Shown here: in pieces, positions 43,803 to 55,768 of the stretch | How the letters are laid out: each line of letters opens with the position of its first letter | Numbering within the stretch: position 1 is the stretch's first letter | NCBI GenBank assembly: GCA_030512295.1 | Contig: JAULSR010000009.1 | Span: 310,001-374,000, forward strand | Origin: Bombardia bombarda | Lineage: Eukaryota; Ascomycota; Sordariomycetes; Sordariales; Lasiosphaeriaceae | DNA length: 64,000 nucleotides | Direction of reading: 5' to 3' | Program-made: the position numbers and the translations under genes | The notes under the pieces: generated by a model | The model's input: only the letters and a program-made list of their open reading frames with translations | What the model was told of the DNA's origin: nothing | Databases searched by the model: none

Positions 43803-44991
43803 TCAGGTCCACATGGCGCCTGCGCCGGTCCGGTTCATCAGCAGCATCTCAAGCCCCTCCATCCTGCCTCTGAGCGCGTCGTTCTCCGTCTCGAGACCCC
43901 TGTTCCTCCTCTCGAGCTGTGCAATGTACTCTGTCGCTTTGCTCAGGATGGTTGCCTTGTTCAGCTTGGGCGTGGGCGCTAAGTCGTTGATGTCCTCCTC
44001 GTTGAAGCACTCTCCGTCGTCGTCGTAGCCAGTGTGCTCGAGGCGTTGGGCAACGACGCGAAGAGCGGGCACGGAGTCTCTGAGCTGCGCAATCTTGTCG
44101 TTGAGGTTTGTGCGGTACCGCTTCTCGATCATGTTGTGTGCGGTCTTCTTGGGGGCCTGCACGGGCGTCTCCTTTTCCTTTTTTGCTATTGTCGAGGAGC
44201 GGTGCGATGCGAGTGGTGGGGATTGCGAGGACCGCTTGGGTGTGTAGCAATCATCTTCCTCGGATGATGAGCTGGGAGACTTGCGCTTGAGGCTGCGAGT
44301 GGTGATGCGCTTGGTAGAGGATGGGGGTGAAGTTTGCGTGCTCTGCATTGTTGCTTCCTGGCTTGTGGGTTGCTGGGATTGGATGGTAGCTACTATAGCT
44401 TGAGGCGACTGAAACATGGGGTTCATGACGAAACTCGAGTCGCTAACCATGGGGATTGCGAGATCCATGGGGTTGATGGCAGGGCTTAAGGAACGGCTAT
44501 GAGCCGGGATAGATGCTAGCAATGGTCCTTCGATCGGTTCGGCTTTGAGAAAGTCGTCGGGCTCCGGTGAGTGCTCGATCTTGTTCCACGACATCCAGTC
44601 GTCGGCGGGCAGACCATACGAACTCGTGGAGAGTCCGGGGGACACAGGTGATACCGGTGAGCCAGCCGAGTCCGAGTTGAAGTCGGTGCTGAAGTCTTCG
44701 AGTTGGTCAAACAGTGATATTGGCGAGAAGTCAGAGTAGATCTGTACCATGGAGGTCAGCATGCAAGAATGAGGTATGAATTGATCACAATTCAAGGTAA
44801 GTTGGTGTTTGTTAGGTGTGCAGGATGAATAAACAGTGGCATGACCAAGGAAGGTAATGTATTATTGTGGGAAGCTGAGGTGTGGATGTATGTAGTGAGA
44901 GATGTTGTGTACTGACCTGCTGAGAGGCGTCAAACGCTGTCGCGAATGGGTCAAATGACAGTGACGGCTTGAACGTGGTCGTTCCCGGCAT
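43803..44991 (-). CDS. SREBP-class bHLH transcription factor without membrane domain
   Basis: Exon 1 (44991-44917, MPGTTTFKPSLSFDPFATAF...), intron 44742-44916 (GTCAGT ... TGGTACAG, phase 0), exon 2 (44741-43803): 337 residues. The bHLH spans about residues 222-305. The basic region TAHNMIEKRYRTNLNDKIAQ has H227, E231 and the Tyr (Y234) that replaces the usual Arg in SREBP-type factors and allows sterol-element as well as E-box binding. The loop is long and acidic (YDDDGECFNEEDIND). Helix 2 is ATILSKATEYIAQLERRNRG, running into a short leucine-zipper-like segment. The N-terminus is Ser/Pro-rich, probably activating. No transmembrane helix follows, unlike SREBP/SrbA, so it is more like the soluble SrbB/SAH-2 class; which orthologue is not decided. 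Confidence 0.85.
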
Positions 44992-47143
44992 GTTGGTCCA
45001 CTGACAAAAGGTGGAGTGTCTTGGTCTTTAGGTAGGGCTGCGGGGGTGGCGATGGTCTTGTCAATTGAGGTTTGTTGATATGTTTGAGGTGATGTGATAA
45101 TCTGCGATATGCTGCTGGTGGTGTGGTGTCACGTCGGGTGGTGATGGGGCGTCTTATAAGGTGATGTTTGTAGACAGGATCTTGATTTCTGGCTGATGTG
45201 GCGGCTGAGGTAGGGGCTCACGGTCTATTTGACATGAAAGCAATGAAAGCCCTCGAGGGCGATGCGGTATGCCTCGGCGTGCATCGTGAACGGCAAGGCC
45301 TGGGGGGCTGCAGAGAATGGTGGCACTGAATGCGTCTTGCTGCTGGAAACCAGCGATAAACTGACCATTTGTTTTCGACAGTCGTACGAGGCCAGACTGG
45401 GCAGACGGCCAACCTGGGAAGATCTAGAACCACAGGGCTCGCTCCTCTGACCTTTCAGCACCTACATTGACCCAAAACCAACACCCACTGGGCCGGGTTG
45501 TGGCCCGATTGCGTTAGCGGTCAGTTTACCCAAGACAGACACCCTAACAGGTGCTGCACTGGACGGAGGTGTCCGCCGCCGCGGCAGCGCGGCGGCAGGC
45601 ACATGCAAGAGTGGAGATGGGCTCTTTTCTCGCGTCCGCAATCTGGTAACCACTTCCATCTGCTCCTCCTCAGAACTGGACATCGTATTGAGCTGCGGCG
45701 ATCGGGAAATGTAGATTTTCCAGACAATCAACGGCATGGAAGCCCAGCTCTTTCCATGGCTTGGCTTTCGTATATTTCCCTACGCGCAGCGACTGGGCGG
45801 TGCTAGTGTAGGTCGGCAGGTAGGGTAGCTCCTACGTCACCGGCATCATCCTACCCATGGATTCAATAATACGCCGTTGCCCAACATGAATGCGATCTCA
45901 ATCGACGTCGGTGATCGATCGCCAGATGTCTACTCCAGGACGCATCATCACCCGCATGCTGGCATTGCATATGCACTGGTGAGAGGGGGTGAGGGTAAGA
46001 AAGAGAAAGAATAGGGACGATGTGCACTTAGAAGGCAGAAAACAGAAAACAGAAAACAGAAAACAGAAAACAGAAAACAGAAAACCTCGCCTGGAGCGGA
46101 TGCCGGTAATGCGGAGGAATGTTTCGGAGCATTGAAGTATTTTAGTAAACATCTCGAGCTGGAACCCGCTTGGCTCGAGCGTTTGTCGCACCGAAAATGC
46201 AAACTCTGGCGTGGATGCAGCGTCGTGTGGTCTGATCTTTGCATGGTGGGTCTCAGGTGGTCCAGACCCACCCCCCAACACCATTCTGGCCCCGCAAAAC
46301 GCGTGACCGGAAACGGCCGGCCGCCTGCATAATGTTAGCCAGCTTGTCACTCTTGCGCAGCGGAAAGGCGCAGTTAGACAGCGGTGCTATCTCGCAAAAT
46401 TATCGTCAACAGCACATTTCGCCGGAAAAGCTCGTTGTCCACCTCCCGCTTTCTCGCGATGCCGGACGACTCCTGCGCCGATTGCTGCCGTACACCTTGA
46501 CCACAATGGCTCGAATTTACCCCATGAAGCAGTCGATGTCAGGACGGAATTAAAACGGGAGAGGCCGCCGCTGTCATTTTGAGTCGCAACAACTCGGTTT
46601 CCATATTGGCGACCGAGGTGCCTGCCAGATTATTCTAGAGTCTCCTTCCTGGGCCGATTGCGAAATCGACCGTCCGGTCTGCCCTAAGCAACGAGAAGCT
46701 ACCTAGTATTCTGAATTCGTACCAAGTACATGTGGCCTTCAATCCATCATGGCTTCAACGATACTTGATGATCAGGATTTGAGGAAAAGTCATTGCCCAG
46801 TCGAAGAAGCTCCTTGTCGGCCATGTTATGCCTTTGTGTTGTCCGAGTCCGTTGGCCTCTGTAGCCAAGTATTTTCTTTGAACCTTTGCCAACAAGTGGC
46901 TACCGGCTTTGTTGTTCTTCACCTTCAAGTTTCTTTCATGCTTTTATAGCTCGAGTGGGCCAGCTGTTGTGTAATTTTTAAAGGTCCCTTAACAATTCAT
47001 ACACTTTCAACAAACCGGACTTTTTTTTCATCCATCCTGGAGATTTACGCTGTACTGCTTTCACGACAGCTCAGAGAAGGCAAAGCCTCAGAGCCAACCA
47101 ACCACAATTCACATAGCCAGACGCTCGAAGACCAGCAAACAAA
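44992..47143. other. Intergenic, no gene recognised
   Basis: Shared upstream space of the bHLH gene (minus) and the kinase gene (plus). Frames at 45462-45806, 45898-46350 and 46239-46553 are short, overlap on both strands and have no resemblance. Contains a 7-bp repeat listed separately. Confidence 0.5.
46037..46085. repeat. (AGAAAAC)7 microsatellite
   Basis: Seven perfect 7-bp units, 49 bp. Confidence 0.95.
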
Positions 47144-49887
47144 ATGGCGGACTGGAGGTATAGAGTGGAATTCCCACCCACAGAGGACGAAAAGAGGCGA
47201 CATAGAAGAAAACAGAGGGAGTGTATGGACGCGTTCGCACATATCCGGGCTGGAATTGAATGGAGGGCTTTTGAACGGAAACCCATATGGTCAAAACTCG
47301 AGGTCCCGAAACCCGGTACTTGGCGCGGCTTGAGTCTCCCAGACGATGAATCCGATGAATCCGATGAACACGAGACTGGATCTCTAGAACAGGGCGTGAA
47401 TGTTGGATATTATGCACCCAGTCATGAAGGCCCGATTTGGGAAAGAAACCTGTCCGCGGGAGTGGCAGAACGGACCGTCGAGGTGACACGGCTTCTGGCG
47501 CCACGTCGGTTCTCATTCAAAAGAATCCTCGGATGGGGAGGATATGGGCTGGCCGCCTTATTTGAAGTTCAGGCGTCTGATCCGAGGGCCCCGAATATTC
47601 AGATTGTCGTCAAATCCCAATTGGATCCGACCCGGGAGGATGAATACGCTAACAACTTGGCCCAAGAAAAGGCCTATCATGAGGTATGAAGACACACACC
47701 CCATGGCCAAATCTTTCAGTCTAAGTCCCTATATTAATAGCCCGATGGCCAGATGCTTCGACGAGCCAAACACATCGTGCAAAGTATAAAACTACCAGAC
47801 GAGCCTGATCGTGATGTGTCTCATGGGGTGAAACGGGGGGCGCCAGATGGTACGCCTGAGGTTGAGCCCGCATCAAAGAAAAAACGGCGCCCCGATTCTT
47901 TTTCGCTCTCAGGTGTTCCAACATCTCCGGAACCATCTATCAACGACGACGATAGTATCCTGCTGTTGGAATACATGTCCCGGGGCGACCTCCATAAGTG
48001 GATTGTTCGCCAGTCTATGACGGGAGAGTACTTTTCGAATAGAGTATTATGGTCTCTGTGCCGGTGCTGTAAGTTTGACCTTGTGCGCCTTGACAAAATG
48101 AACCCTATCGGTTAACCCCTGAAAGTGTTCAGAGGCGTTGTGGGCATGGCTGTTCCCCCACGAGCCTGGGAAGCATACGATGGAGGTGATGATCGTATGC
48201 CCTGGTGGGAGACACCGGCGCCTGATGGTCTCTCTGTCTCACGAGACGTTGTCCACTTTGATATTGATCCAAGAAACGGTGAGATACGCCACAATACCAG
48301 AGATTGAGGCTCTTCATTTTTGATTTCTGACAAACAAATAACTCGAAACTAATTGGCTGAACAGTTCTTGTTGGCGACTTTGAGCGGAATGCTCACCATC
48401 AAATCACCCCTGTTCTCAAGGTGAGTTTCTTTGATGAACCCTGCCACAGAAGGAGCTTTGCATTGATCCTGAGTCTTTTGTAGGTCGCGGATCTGGGACT
48501 CATGAAAGTAGTAGAGCCTTTGAAAAGGACAAGGTAAGTAACCAGGCCTGTGTCACCACCATATTTTCAGACAGCCAGTCATAACATGCGATCTCGGTCA
48601 ATAGAAAAATGTGGGATCTGAGACATAGGGGAAAGACAGCATACATGACACCGGTATGTCCAGCCACATCCCCCAATCCCACATACGTCTTACTTGATCA
48701 ATCACGTAGGTAGTTTCTAATCCCCAAACAGGAACAATTCACCGAGGAATGGGATTATATCCCAGAACACCCGTACAACTGCCCCTTCGATCTCGAAGTA
48801 GCAGGCCAATTCAGCTGGAGGACCAACCTTTACCAGTTTGGACAGATAATGTGGACTTTGGTCACCCTCTGCCGCCCGCCCCCTGGGCCCATCAGCTACG
48901 GGCGGGTCTGGAATGCCAGTTACACCAGAGATGGATGGAGCTACGGTATCTATTTGGCGAATCCAAAGTTCCATTTTGTTGATCCCGACCTGAGGTGGCT
49001 CGTCATTCAATGCATGTCGGACCACCCATGGGACAGGCCCGGCATGGCCTCGCTCAACAGACTCATCGAGGAGAAGTGTTCTCAAGACTGGCCAGGCGAC
49101 GAGACAATGGTTCAGACTCTCCTATGGGCGAGGAGTTTCTTTAACGATCCTCCTCCTTCTCCACCTCCGCCTCCTCCGCCTCCACCTCCTCCGCCTCCGC
49201 CTCCGCCTCCTCCACCTAACGTGGTAGGTGATTTTGTTACTGTCTCGTGTTTAAATCTTTCAATTTATTTCCATAGTGTCTCATCCCTGCCTCCCGATTT
49301 TTCTTTTCTTTTTTGACACCGAAGCTCTGTCGAGTGCTGAACTAACTTTGAACCAGGCTAAGAAAGAATTCCGTATTAAAGGTATGGCGGGTAGGAAAGC
49401 CGACGCGGGCGGTGAAGGCGGTGAAGGCAGCGCAGGCGGTGAAAGCGACTGGGGCAGTTGGGACACGAGCAGTGAGGGCGACAGAGACGGTGAAGGCAAC
49501 GCAACTTTGGATCAGGCCAAGAAGGAATTCCGTATTAAATGTATGGCGGGTAGGAAAGCTGACGCGGGCGGTGAAGGCGGTGAAGGCAGCGCAAGCGGTG
49601 AAAGCGACTGGGGCAGTTGGGACACGAGCAGTGAGGGCGACAGAGACGGTGAGGGCGACAGAGACGGTGAAGGCAACGCAACTTTGGATCAGGCCAAGAA
49701 GGAATCCCGTAATAAAGGTATGGCGGGTAGGAAAGCCGACGCGGGCGGTGAAGACGACGCTGGTGTTGAAGGCGACGCGGATGGTGGAAAAGGCTCTGAC
49801 AAGTACTCAACCAGTTTGGGATCAGTGCTTGAATCATCAGGGTGGTGGAGTTGGTGGAGGCGACGCGGATACAGTGGCCGTCAATAA
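47144..49887 (+). CDS. Divergent fungal protein kinase with polyproline linker and tandem-repeat tail
   Basis: Eight exons: 47144-47683, 47741-48068, 48135-48278, 48365-48420, 48484-48533, 48605-48653, 48732-49223, 49357-49887; 2190 nt, 729 residues, frame kept at every junction. Kinase motifs in order: glycine loop ILGWGGYG (G130-G135), VVK with K157, hinge SILLLEYMSRGDL, catalytic loop HFDIDPRN (H330, D332, N337; Phe replaces Arg of HRD), DLG at 359-361 for DFG, TAYMTPE for APE. So the key catalytic residues are present. After the fold comes a run of about 20 Pro (residues 528-551), then three repeats beginning AKKEFRIK-[GC]-MAGRKADAG and containing ESDWGSWDTSSEGDRDGEGN; the third is degenerate. 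Non-FunK1 and otherwise unassigned. Exon 2 uses the second of two overlapping AG acceptors at its 3' neighbour (AGAG at 48131-48134) because the first would give a stop. Confidence 0.8.
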
Positions 49888-52744
49888 GTCTGGCCTGATG
49901 TGGATTTTACCATGTATTGATGCAGGTGGTGAAAGTGATGCCGGTAGCGGATATAATCAGTTCGGATGGTGCAGGGACGGGTGAATGGTAATAGTTGTTA
50001 GGTGAACCAAGTAAAGGTGGTGGAGGCGATATGGGCGGGGGAAAGAAAAATAGGGATCATTGATACTGGACAGTTGAAAGGACAGCTAACAGGATGAAGA
50101 TGCGTTTCTCAACGTTGACGACGATGCTAGTAAAGTGAGGGCATCATGATAAAGGAAGTCTTGACCCTGATATCATGGCCTTAGGCGGGCTGTATAAATC
50201 ACATCCATGGCGTGTCCCATGTCATATTCGTCTCTTCCACATAATAATATAGTTTGCTCACGCAGTTCTGAAGCTTTCGCATCTCTTGTGACAGTCGCCA
50301 GTTTCATGACCATGCGTTGGTACTGTTTATTACCAGTGCAGAGACATGGTAAATAGCGTATCAAAGACTGCAGCCTGCGAATCTCCTGATTTACTTGTGC
50401 TTAGTATTTCCAAGTGGGTCCTTTTGGCAGTCACTTTCGCAGGATCGACTACAAGCATGTGTGCCTGACGGAGGCAAACGCATATAACCTCATCCTACAT
50501 GCATCCGTCTCATATGCCCACGTGTATGAGGGTACCATCAGGTTGATCAGTTTCTTGGCACGCGCTCTTGCGCAATTCTGGACTGTATAAAGTGACACAT
50601 CCTTGTAGTAGTATGTCTCACAGTATCGCTTACGCGATAATCTTCAAGGGAGTTACGTCCCGGAGCACGAGCGGTCTTGCGGGCCTGTACATCCGCCTCC
50701 CGTCATAGAAGAGAAGTAAGAGAGCAAAAGTGAGGTACTGCATGGAGAAATAAGTCTGGCAACAACCCCGCTGATCAAGCATTCTGACATTGCTCGCACC
50801 TTCGCCGGCTGCTGCGGCAGCCAACAAGTATCATCAATGGCCCCGCTGTTAGTGGAGTTTATTTTATTCACCTAAAAGTTCTGGGGGGACTTGTCTCACA
50901 TCAGATCTACTGGCACAGGTACAATGATCTACCTTAGTACCAGTCGAATCCCTGCCATACTTAGGTAGTCCTCCATGGCTCTACCTTACTTGGCCGTTGT
51001 AGGCAGGCAGTCAAACAGCCGAGGAGAAAGTGTCGCCACGCACGCACAACTCACACAATGGAGACAAAAGCAGAAAGCATGTATTCAGCGTAGCATTCGT
51101 GTCGGTAGGTGGGTGGGTAGGACAAATGAGCGCACGCGGGGACTCCTGTCGCTCAGTCTGGACGCCGGGCTCGTCACCACATGGCCTTCATGGTTGGTGG
51201 CCTGGCGATATTAACTGGCCAAGAGGTGTGAACCCGGAATATGGGATCCAGGGAAGCTCACGGGGCGCCCTCTTCTCTGCGGTGAGACCGAAAAAGAGAA
51301 GCCTGTGTTCTGGAAGGACCTTTTGGCCTATGTGAGAGGTGCGCAATTTAGGGAGGTTCCTGTAGGTCGAGCGAAGCGGAGAGTGGGTGATTTGGATGAA
51401 AACAAGGCAGCCCCAGTAAGTTCGACTCGGGTGCGAGCTGGAACGGAGCCAGATGATATTAAGTATATGGAGAGAGGATAGAAATGGGAAGGTGAGCTTT
51501 GGAGGGGGCAAGTCGATGGGACATGTGGTGGTATTTTAGGACTTTCTTGTACTGGCATCCGGTGACGGGAGAGGGAATCAGATTCGATGCGAGGCCGAGA
51601 CGGGATAACTGCTCCTGGACATGAACGTGGCAATCGCTGTTGAAGTGGATTTCTGGGGGAATTGCTCCCTCAGGGCTTCAAATCAGAGGGCTTGCATTGG
51701 GTCGCCAAAAGTCATCAGGGGAAAGAGAGACCCGACTGGATCTTGGCGTTGTTTGGTTGGCAGGGGGGCAGGTGCCAAGACATCGAATGGAGGTCGCGAG
51801 GCAGGTGCCAAGGCCCAAGATCCTTCTGGAAGGCGCAACCGCGCGCGCATGGATGGTGGAACCTCAACAGCGCGTGCAAAGTCTCGACCTGGAAATAGCG
51901 ACTTTGCTCTCTCGTCTGGCCGAGACTGCAAAGTGCATTGCATCGAAACAAGATGCAATTCAATCTAGCTGCACCTTGCTCTTTTGTTTCTTTTTTTGAA
52001 CAAGCACAAGCACCCACCACGATCCTGTTCGGGTTTGCGGCTCTCGGGCGGCTATTGCAGAGCAACCGTTTAATATACCAGGGCGATTTATCCCTCGGAG
52101 CTTGGCCTCTGAAATGCCTTCATTGCCCTCATGGCCAATCTGCGGATAAAACAAAACCTCATATCGTCTTTCCCCAGCCCCAGTCTGCGAATCAAGTGCA
52201 TGCGGCCGGCGGCCCCGCACGCGTCCGCCTCCACTGACACCCCTTCTACCCAATATGCCGTTCCGCTGCATCCATCAACTCTCGTTCGCAGCAAAAGGGC
52301 AAGCAAGCAGGCAAGCAACAAGCAGATCGTCTCGACAGGAAGACCAGTCTCCGAATCCAATTAGATTAAGAGACCGATCATATGGCGTCACGCGATGATG
52401 ACCCGTCCATCGGGCATACGGTGGCTCCCTTGGCCTCATTGTCCCTGCCTTCGTACCCTTGAAGCCACCCTCGTCAGGACCTGCCCGCCACACATCATAA
52501 GCCGTCCACTATAATATTTAATCATGGCCCGGGAACGCAACTTGCCTGTACTTGGGGGCGGTCTTGGACAAGCTCGACTCTTTCCCCTCCCAGTTGTCAA
52601 CAAAAGAAGCTGTGTTCGCGCCTGTCGAATTCTTCCGTCATCGTCTGTCCTGTGACTCTTGTCCCACGCGCGCCAAGCCTGCACCAAGATCATCGCAAAC
52701 GTTCAAACGTTGCCAGGTTCACCTTATAGCCAAAGTTCTCCAAC
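49888..52744. other. 2.9-kb intergenic, no gene recognised
   Basis: Overlapping frames at 51188-52360 on both strands show no family resemblance. A TATA-like AT run (TATAATATTTAATC) at about 52511 lies 230 bp before the AA8 start and could be its core promoter. Confidence 0.5.
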
Positions 52745-53522
52745 ATGCTCTGGACTCTGTGGTTTGGGTTCGTCGCGGCGCTGCTGGGTACAGGCAAGTT
52801 CCATCGCTTGAACTCACCTCAAAGCCCACCCCAGGGTTGCTAACTTTAGACACAGCTGGAGCCGCTGATGGTGCCGTCTACCAGGACCCTGAGACTGGTC
52901 TTACATACACGACCGGCTTTGGACTATACAAGTCTAGTGGTGATGGAATCGCAGTCCGGATCGCGATCCCGAGTGGCGTGGAGAGTTACACGCCCTTCGA
53001 TATTGTCATTCAGATCATCGCGCCGGTTACCATTGGCTGGGGTGCGCTAGCTTGGTCTGGCTCCATGGTCAAGAACCCCCTGTTTTTGTTCTGGAGAAAC
53101 GGACAGAATCCCGTTGTCTCGTCTCGCTGGGCCAAGTGAGTCTATCCCGCAGCCTGGCAGAGCATTCTTGATGAATAATAACCTGAGTGACTAACGTGTA
53201 CAACAGCGGACATACCACTCCCACGCCCTACAGCGGCGTCAGCTACACGGTATTCAAGACCGGCACGCGATCGAACTCGACCCATTGGCAATTCACAGCG
53301 CTTTGCAAGGGCTGCAGCTCCTGGACCGACGGCAGCACAACACGCTATCTCCAACCGAGAGGAGGAAACAGAGTTGCCTTTGCCTACTCGCCTAACAAGC
53401 CCTCTAGCCCGGCTAGCAACACGTCGGCAATTACCGTACATGAGGTCCATGGATACTGGTCGCACGATTTCACATCGGCCGCAAACACAAACTTCGAGAA
53501 CACTGTTGCGCGACTTCAGTAA
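52745..53522 (+). CDS. Secreted stand-alone AA8 cytochrome (CDH haem domain-like)
   Basis: Three exons: 52745-52793, 52850-53135, 53207-53522, 216 residues. The start gives a signal peptide (MLWTLWFGFVAALLG). The body matches the cytochrome b domain of cellobiose dehydrogenase (CAZy AA8, iron reductase): VYQDPETGLTYTTGFGLYK, WGALAWSGSM with the candidate haem-ligand Met (M89), TPTPYSGVSYTVF, NSTHWQFTALCKGCSSW with a C145-x2-C148 pair, and ITVHEVHGYW with the candidate axial His (H190 or H193). No flavin dehydrogenase or C-terminal CBM follows. The protein probably shuttles electrons outside the cell, for example to lytic polysaccharide monooxygenases or Fe(III). Intron 1 is either GC-AG (GCAAGT at 52794) or GT-AG (GTACAG at 52788); both keep the frame. 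Confidence 0.88.
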
Positions 53523-55252
53523 ACTGACTACAGACCGGAGGGGGTGGCGATGACGTGTACATATGGAAATTTTGAGGCACGTGTCTTCTGGCAGAGTGGC
53601 CTCGCACCTACTTGAACAAGCAAACTTTGGGGACAAGGCTGGGTGCAGAAGATTGAGTGTGTTCAATCCGGGAGGCAAAATATATAGAGATAGGGGAAGG
53701 ACAGGATGGGAAGGAATGGAGGGCATACATGATCTAAGGTGAGTGAACATCATGGCATCATATTCATAGGTTTTCTGCCTTTCAATTATTCAGAAATGGT
53801 TTACCTTTGTTTTCGTAGGGATAACTCTGGTTTCTCTTATTGGTTTCCTGCATTGAAACTCAGCTGGTTGGCTCTCTTGGCTCAAACAGCGTGTCATCAA
53901 GGTCTAGAGCATGAAATCGTGGCAAACAACAACTGCACAACTTCCAATTGTATGACCTGTGTCTCCTGTAACTACCACAGATGTCATGAGTTATCCTTAC
54001 ACGGTTGTTTGTCCTCCATTTGGTGTAGTCACCCAACCGAGCACGAGAAGAAGTACGATCTCACCAGGGCAAACGCGAACCATTATAAGCACCAACATGA
54101 CCGCACATTATCTGCAAAGTAGCGAACGGAATAAATACACCACAGCCACTTATTCATTAATAGCTGCGCCTTCGCATGCCAACCGCGAGGTTCAGCATTC
54201 GTCAATTTTGCCTCCTTATATTCCTTAGACTATATTATATTTTGACTGACCACCAACGCTGCCAGATGCAAAACTGCTTTCTTTTATTATCTTGTTTTCC
54301 CCAGCACCCATTTGAGTCCCGGGGCGTTTTCATGATTAACCTGTGCAGCTCCCAACATCCTCCACCGCGTTAACCGTTAGAGCCTCCTTTTCCCACACCA
54401 TATTCTTATGACTTTGCCACACCGCTGGTCTTACAACAACCGTAAGACCAGAATGGTCGCTCACTGGTGGTTTGTGCGCCGCTGTCCAGTCCTTTAACCA
54501 TCAATGAAACCTCACACAAGTCATAGCGATACAATTTAACAACGATGTCACAGCGAAACCGATTACAAACTCGTGGCATGATAACACCAACTGCCCTCGC
54601 GATAGTGGGTGATGAGTCACATTACTAAGATGGGCTCTGTATTGCAATTCCCTAACACGGGGATCTGAAGTGGAGAGGTCATGACACGGCTATGTGCAGG
54701 TTAAACATTCGGATCAGACCGTGGCCGGCCAAATGTTCTCTATCATACATCAAAGCCCCAACCCTAAATAGCATGGGATAAAATTGTCGTCATGCCCTTA
54801 GATCGTTTGACACAACAACTTTCACATTCAATGGCCTTACAGAAAGAGGTAGACGTGACAGCAGCCACGAGTAGCTGTGGAGACTGTACAACTGATGTCA
54901 CCTGGAAACTACCACGAGTTTGCCAAGCCACCCATCACGAACCTCTCCGAGTATGTAAATGACATAGGGGGGGGAATGTGAGAATGGCGCAGCAAAACGA
55001 ACGGGACTGTTGGGCAATTGTCACCGAATGAAAGCAGTCAAAATACAGGTATAAAATGAAGTATGTTCCAAGTCCAACTGCGCATTAATTCTTTTCTTTC
55101 CTCGTAAACACCAAGACAACAAAGGGGTCAAAGTCAACAACCGATCTTTCTTGCCCTCCTCCCGCCAAGAACAACCAAACCGAGAACTATCAAGTCTACA
55201 CCACGACGACTACCCCTTACCAACCATCCAATCAAAACAAAGCACCAACACA
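53523..55252. other. Intergenic, weak cell-surface-like fragment
   Basis: A plus frame (53959-54228) contains VTTTDVMSYPYTVVCPPFGV and a Thr/Ser-rich stretch reminiscent of fungal surface glycoproteins, but it has no start, signal peptide or anchor and a TAG precedes it. I treat it as unproven. A perfect hairpin is listed separately. Confidence 0.4.
54425..54451. repeat. Perfect 10-bp inverted repeat
   Basis: CTGGTCTTAC and GTAAGACCAG flank a 7-base loop AACAACC. No T run follows, so it is not a Pol III or bacterial-type terminator. Role unknown. Confidence 0.9.
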
Positions 55253-55768
55253 ATGGCCACAAGCAACTTCGGCCAACAGCCCCCCGCCTGGGCAACCGAC
55301 AATGTAACTGTCCTGCACAGCTCATCTGTACAACTTGATGCCACCCAGGCTGGCCAGCAGCAGCAGCCACCCGCCTGTGCCACCGAAAACGTGGGCGTCA
55401 CACAGGCTGATCTTGCCACGCAGAGCAACACCGGAGCGAATGTCAATGCCTCCCAGCCCCAACAACCTGCGTCTGAGCCCGGCCCTCCGCTGCCGCCGCA
55501 GCCCCCTTGCCCGTTCCACTCCAGAAGCAGCAGCGACGGCGGCAACAAGTCCAACAACAGCGGTGGCAGTGGCAGCAAGCACATCGGTGGCGATTGGGAC
55601 AAGATCGGTGACAAGGACCTGTCCTACGACGAGGCGGTGAGGCGGATGAAGACCAAGAGAGACAACAGGGTGCAGAACGCTGCTATTGACGAGATGGATG
55701 ACATGTTCAAGTCATCGTGGAAGTCGTCGGCGGAGAAGGGAAAGTCGTCGGACAAAGAGAAAAAGTAA
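55253..55768 (+). CDS. Small hydrophilic protein, unknown function
   Basis: Start chosen at 55253 (CACAATGGCC context, MATSNFGQQPPAWATDNVTV); the frame is open 34 codons further up but that part reads like 5' leader. 171 residues. The N-terminal half carries an internal duplication (QQPPAWATDNVTV and QQPPACATENVGV about 29 residues apart), a PGPPLPPQPPCP stretch, then Ser/Gly-rich sequence. The C-terminal 55 residues are more ordered (IGDKDLSYDEAVRRMKTKRD, NAAIDEMDDMFKSSW), a likely short helical region, and end in a Lys-rich tail. It has the look of a conserved short Pezizomycotina protein, but I cannot name a family. Confidence 0.6.
   Translation: MATSNFGQQPPAWATDNVTVLHSSSVQLDATQAGQQQQPPACATENVGVTQADLATQSNTGANVNASQPQQPASEPGPPLPPQPPCPFHSRSSSDGGNKSNNSGGSGSKHIGGDWDKIGDKDLSYDEAVRRMKTKRDNRVQNAAIDEMDDMFKSSWKSSAEKGKSSDKEKK

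Noticed and set aside
45462..46553. Several 90-150-codon frames between the bHLH and kinase genes
   Set aside because: Short, mutually overlapping, partly made of the 7-bp repeat; no resemblance or leader context.
49277..49356. Earlier acceptors (CCATAG, CCGAAG) for the last kinase intron
   Set aside because: Both lead to an in-frame TAA before the repeats; only the CCAG at 49353-49356 keeps the frame.
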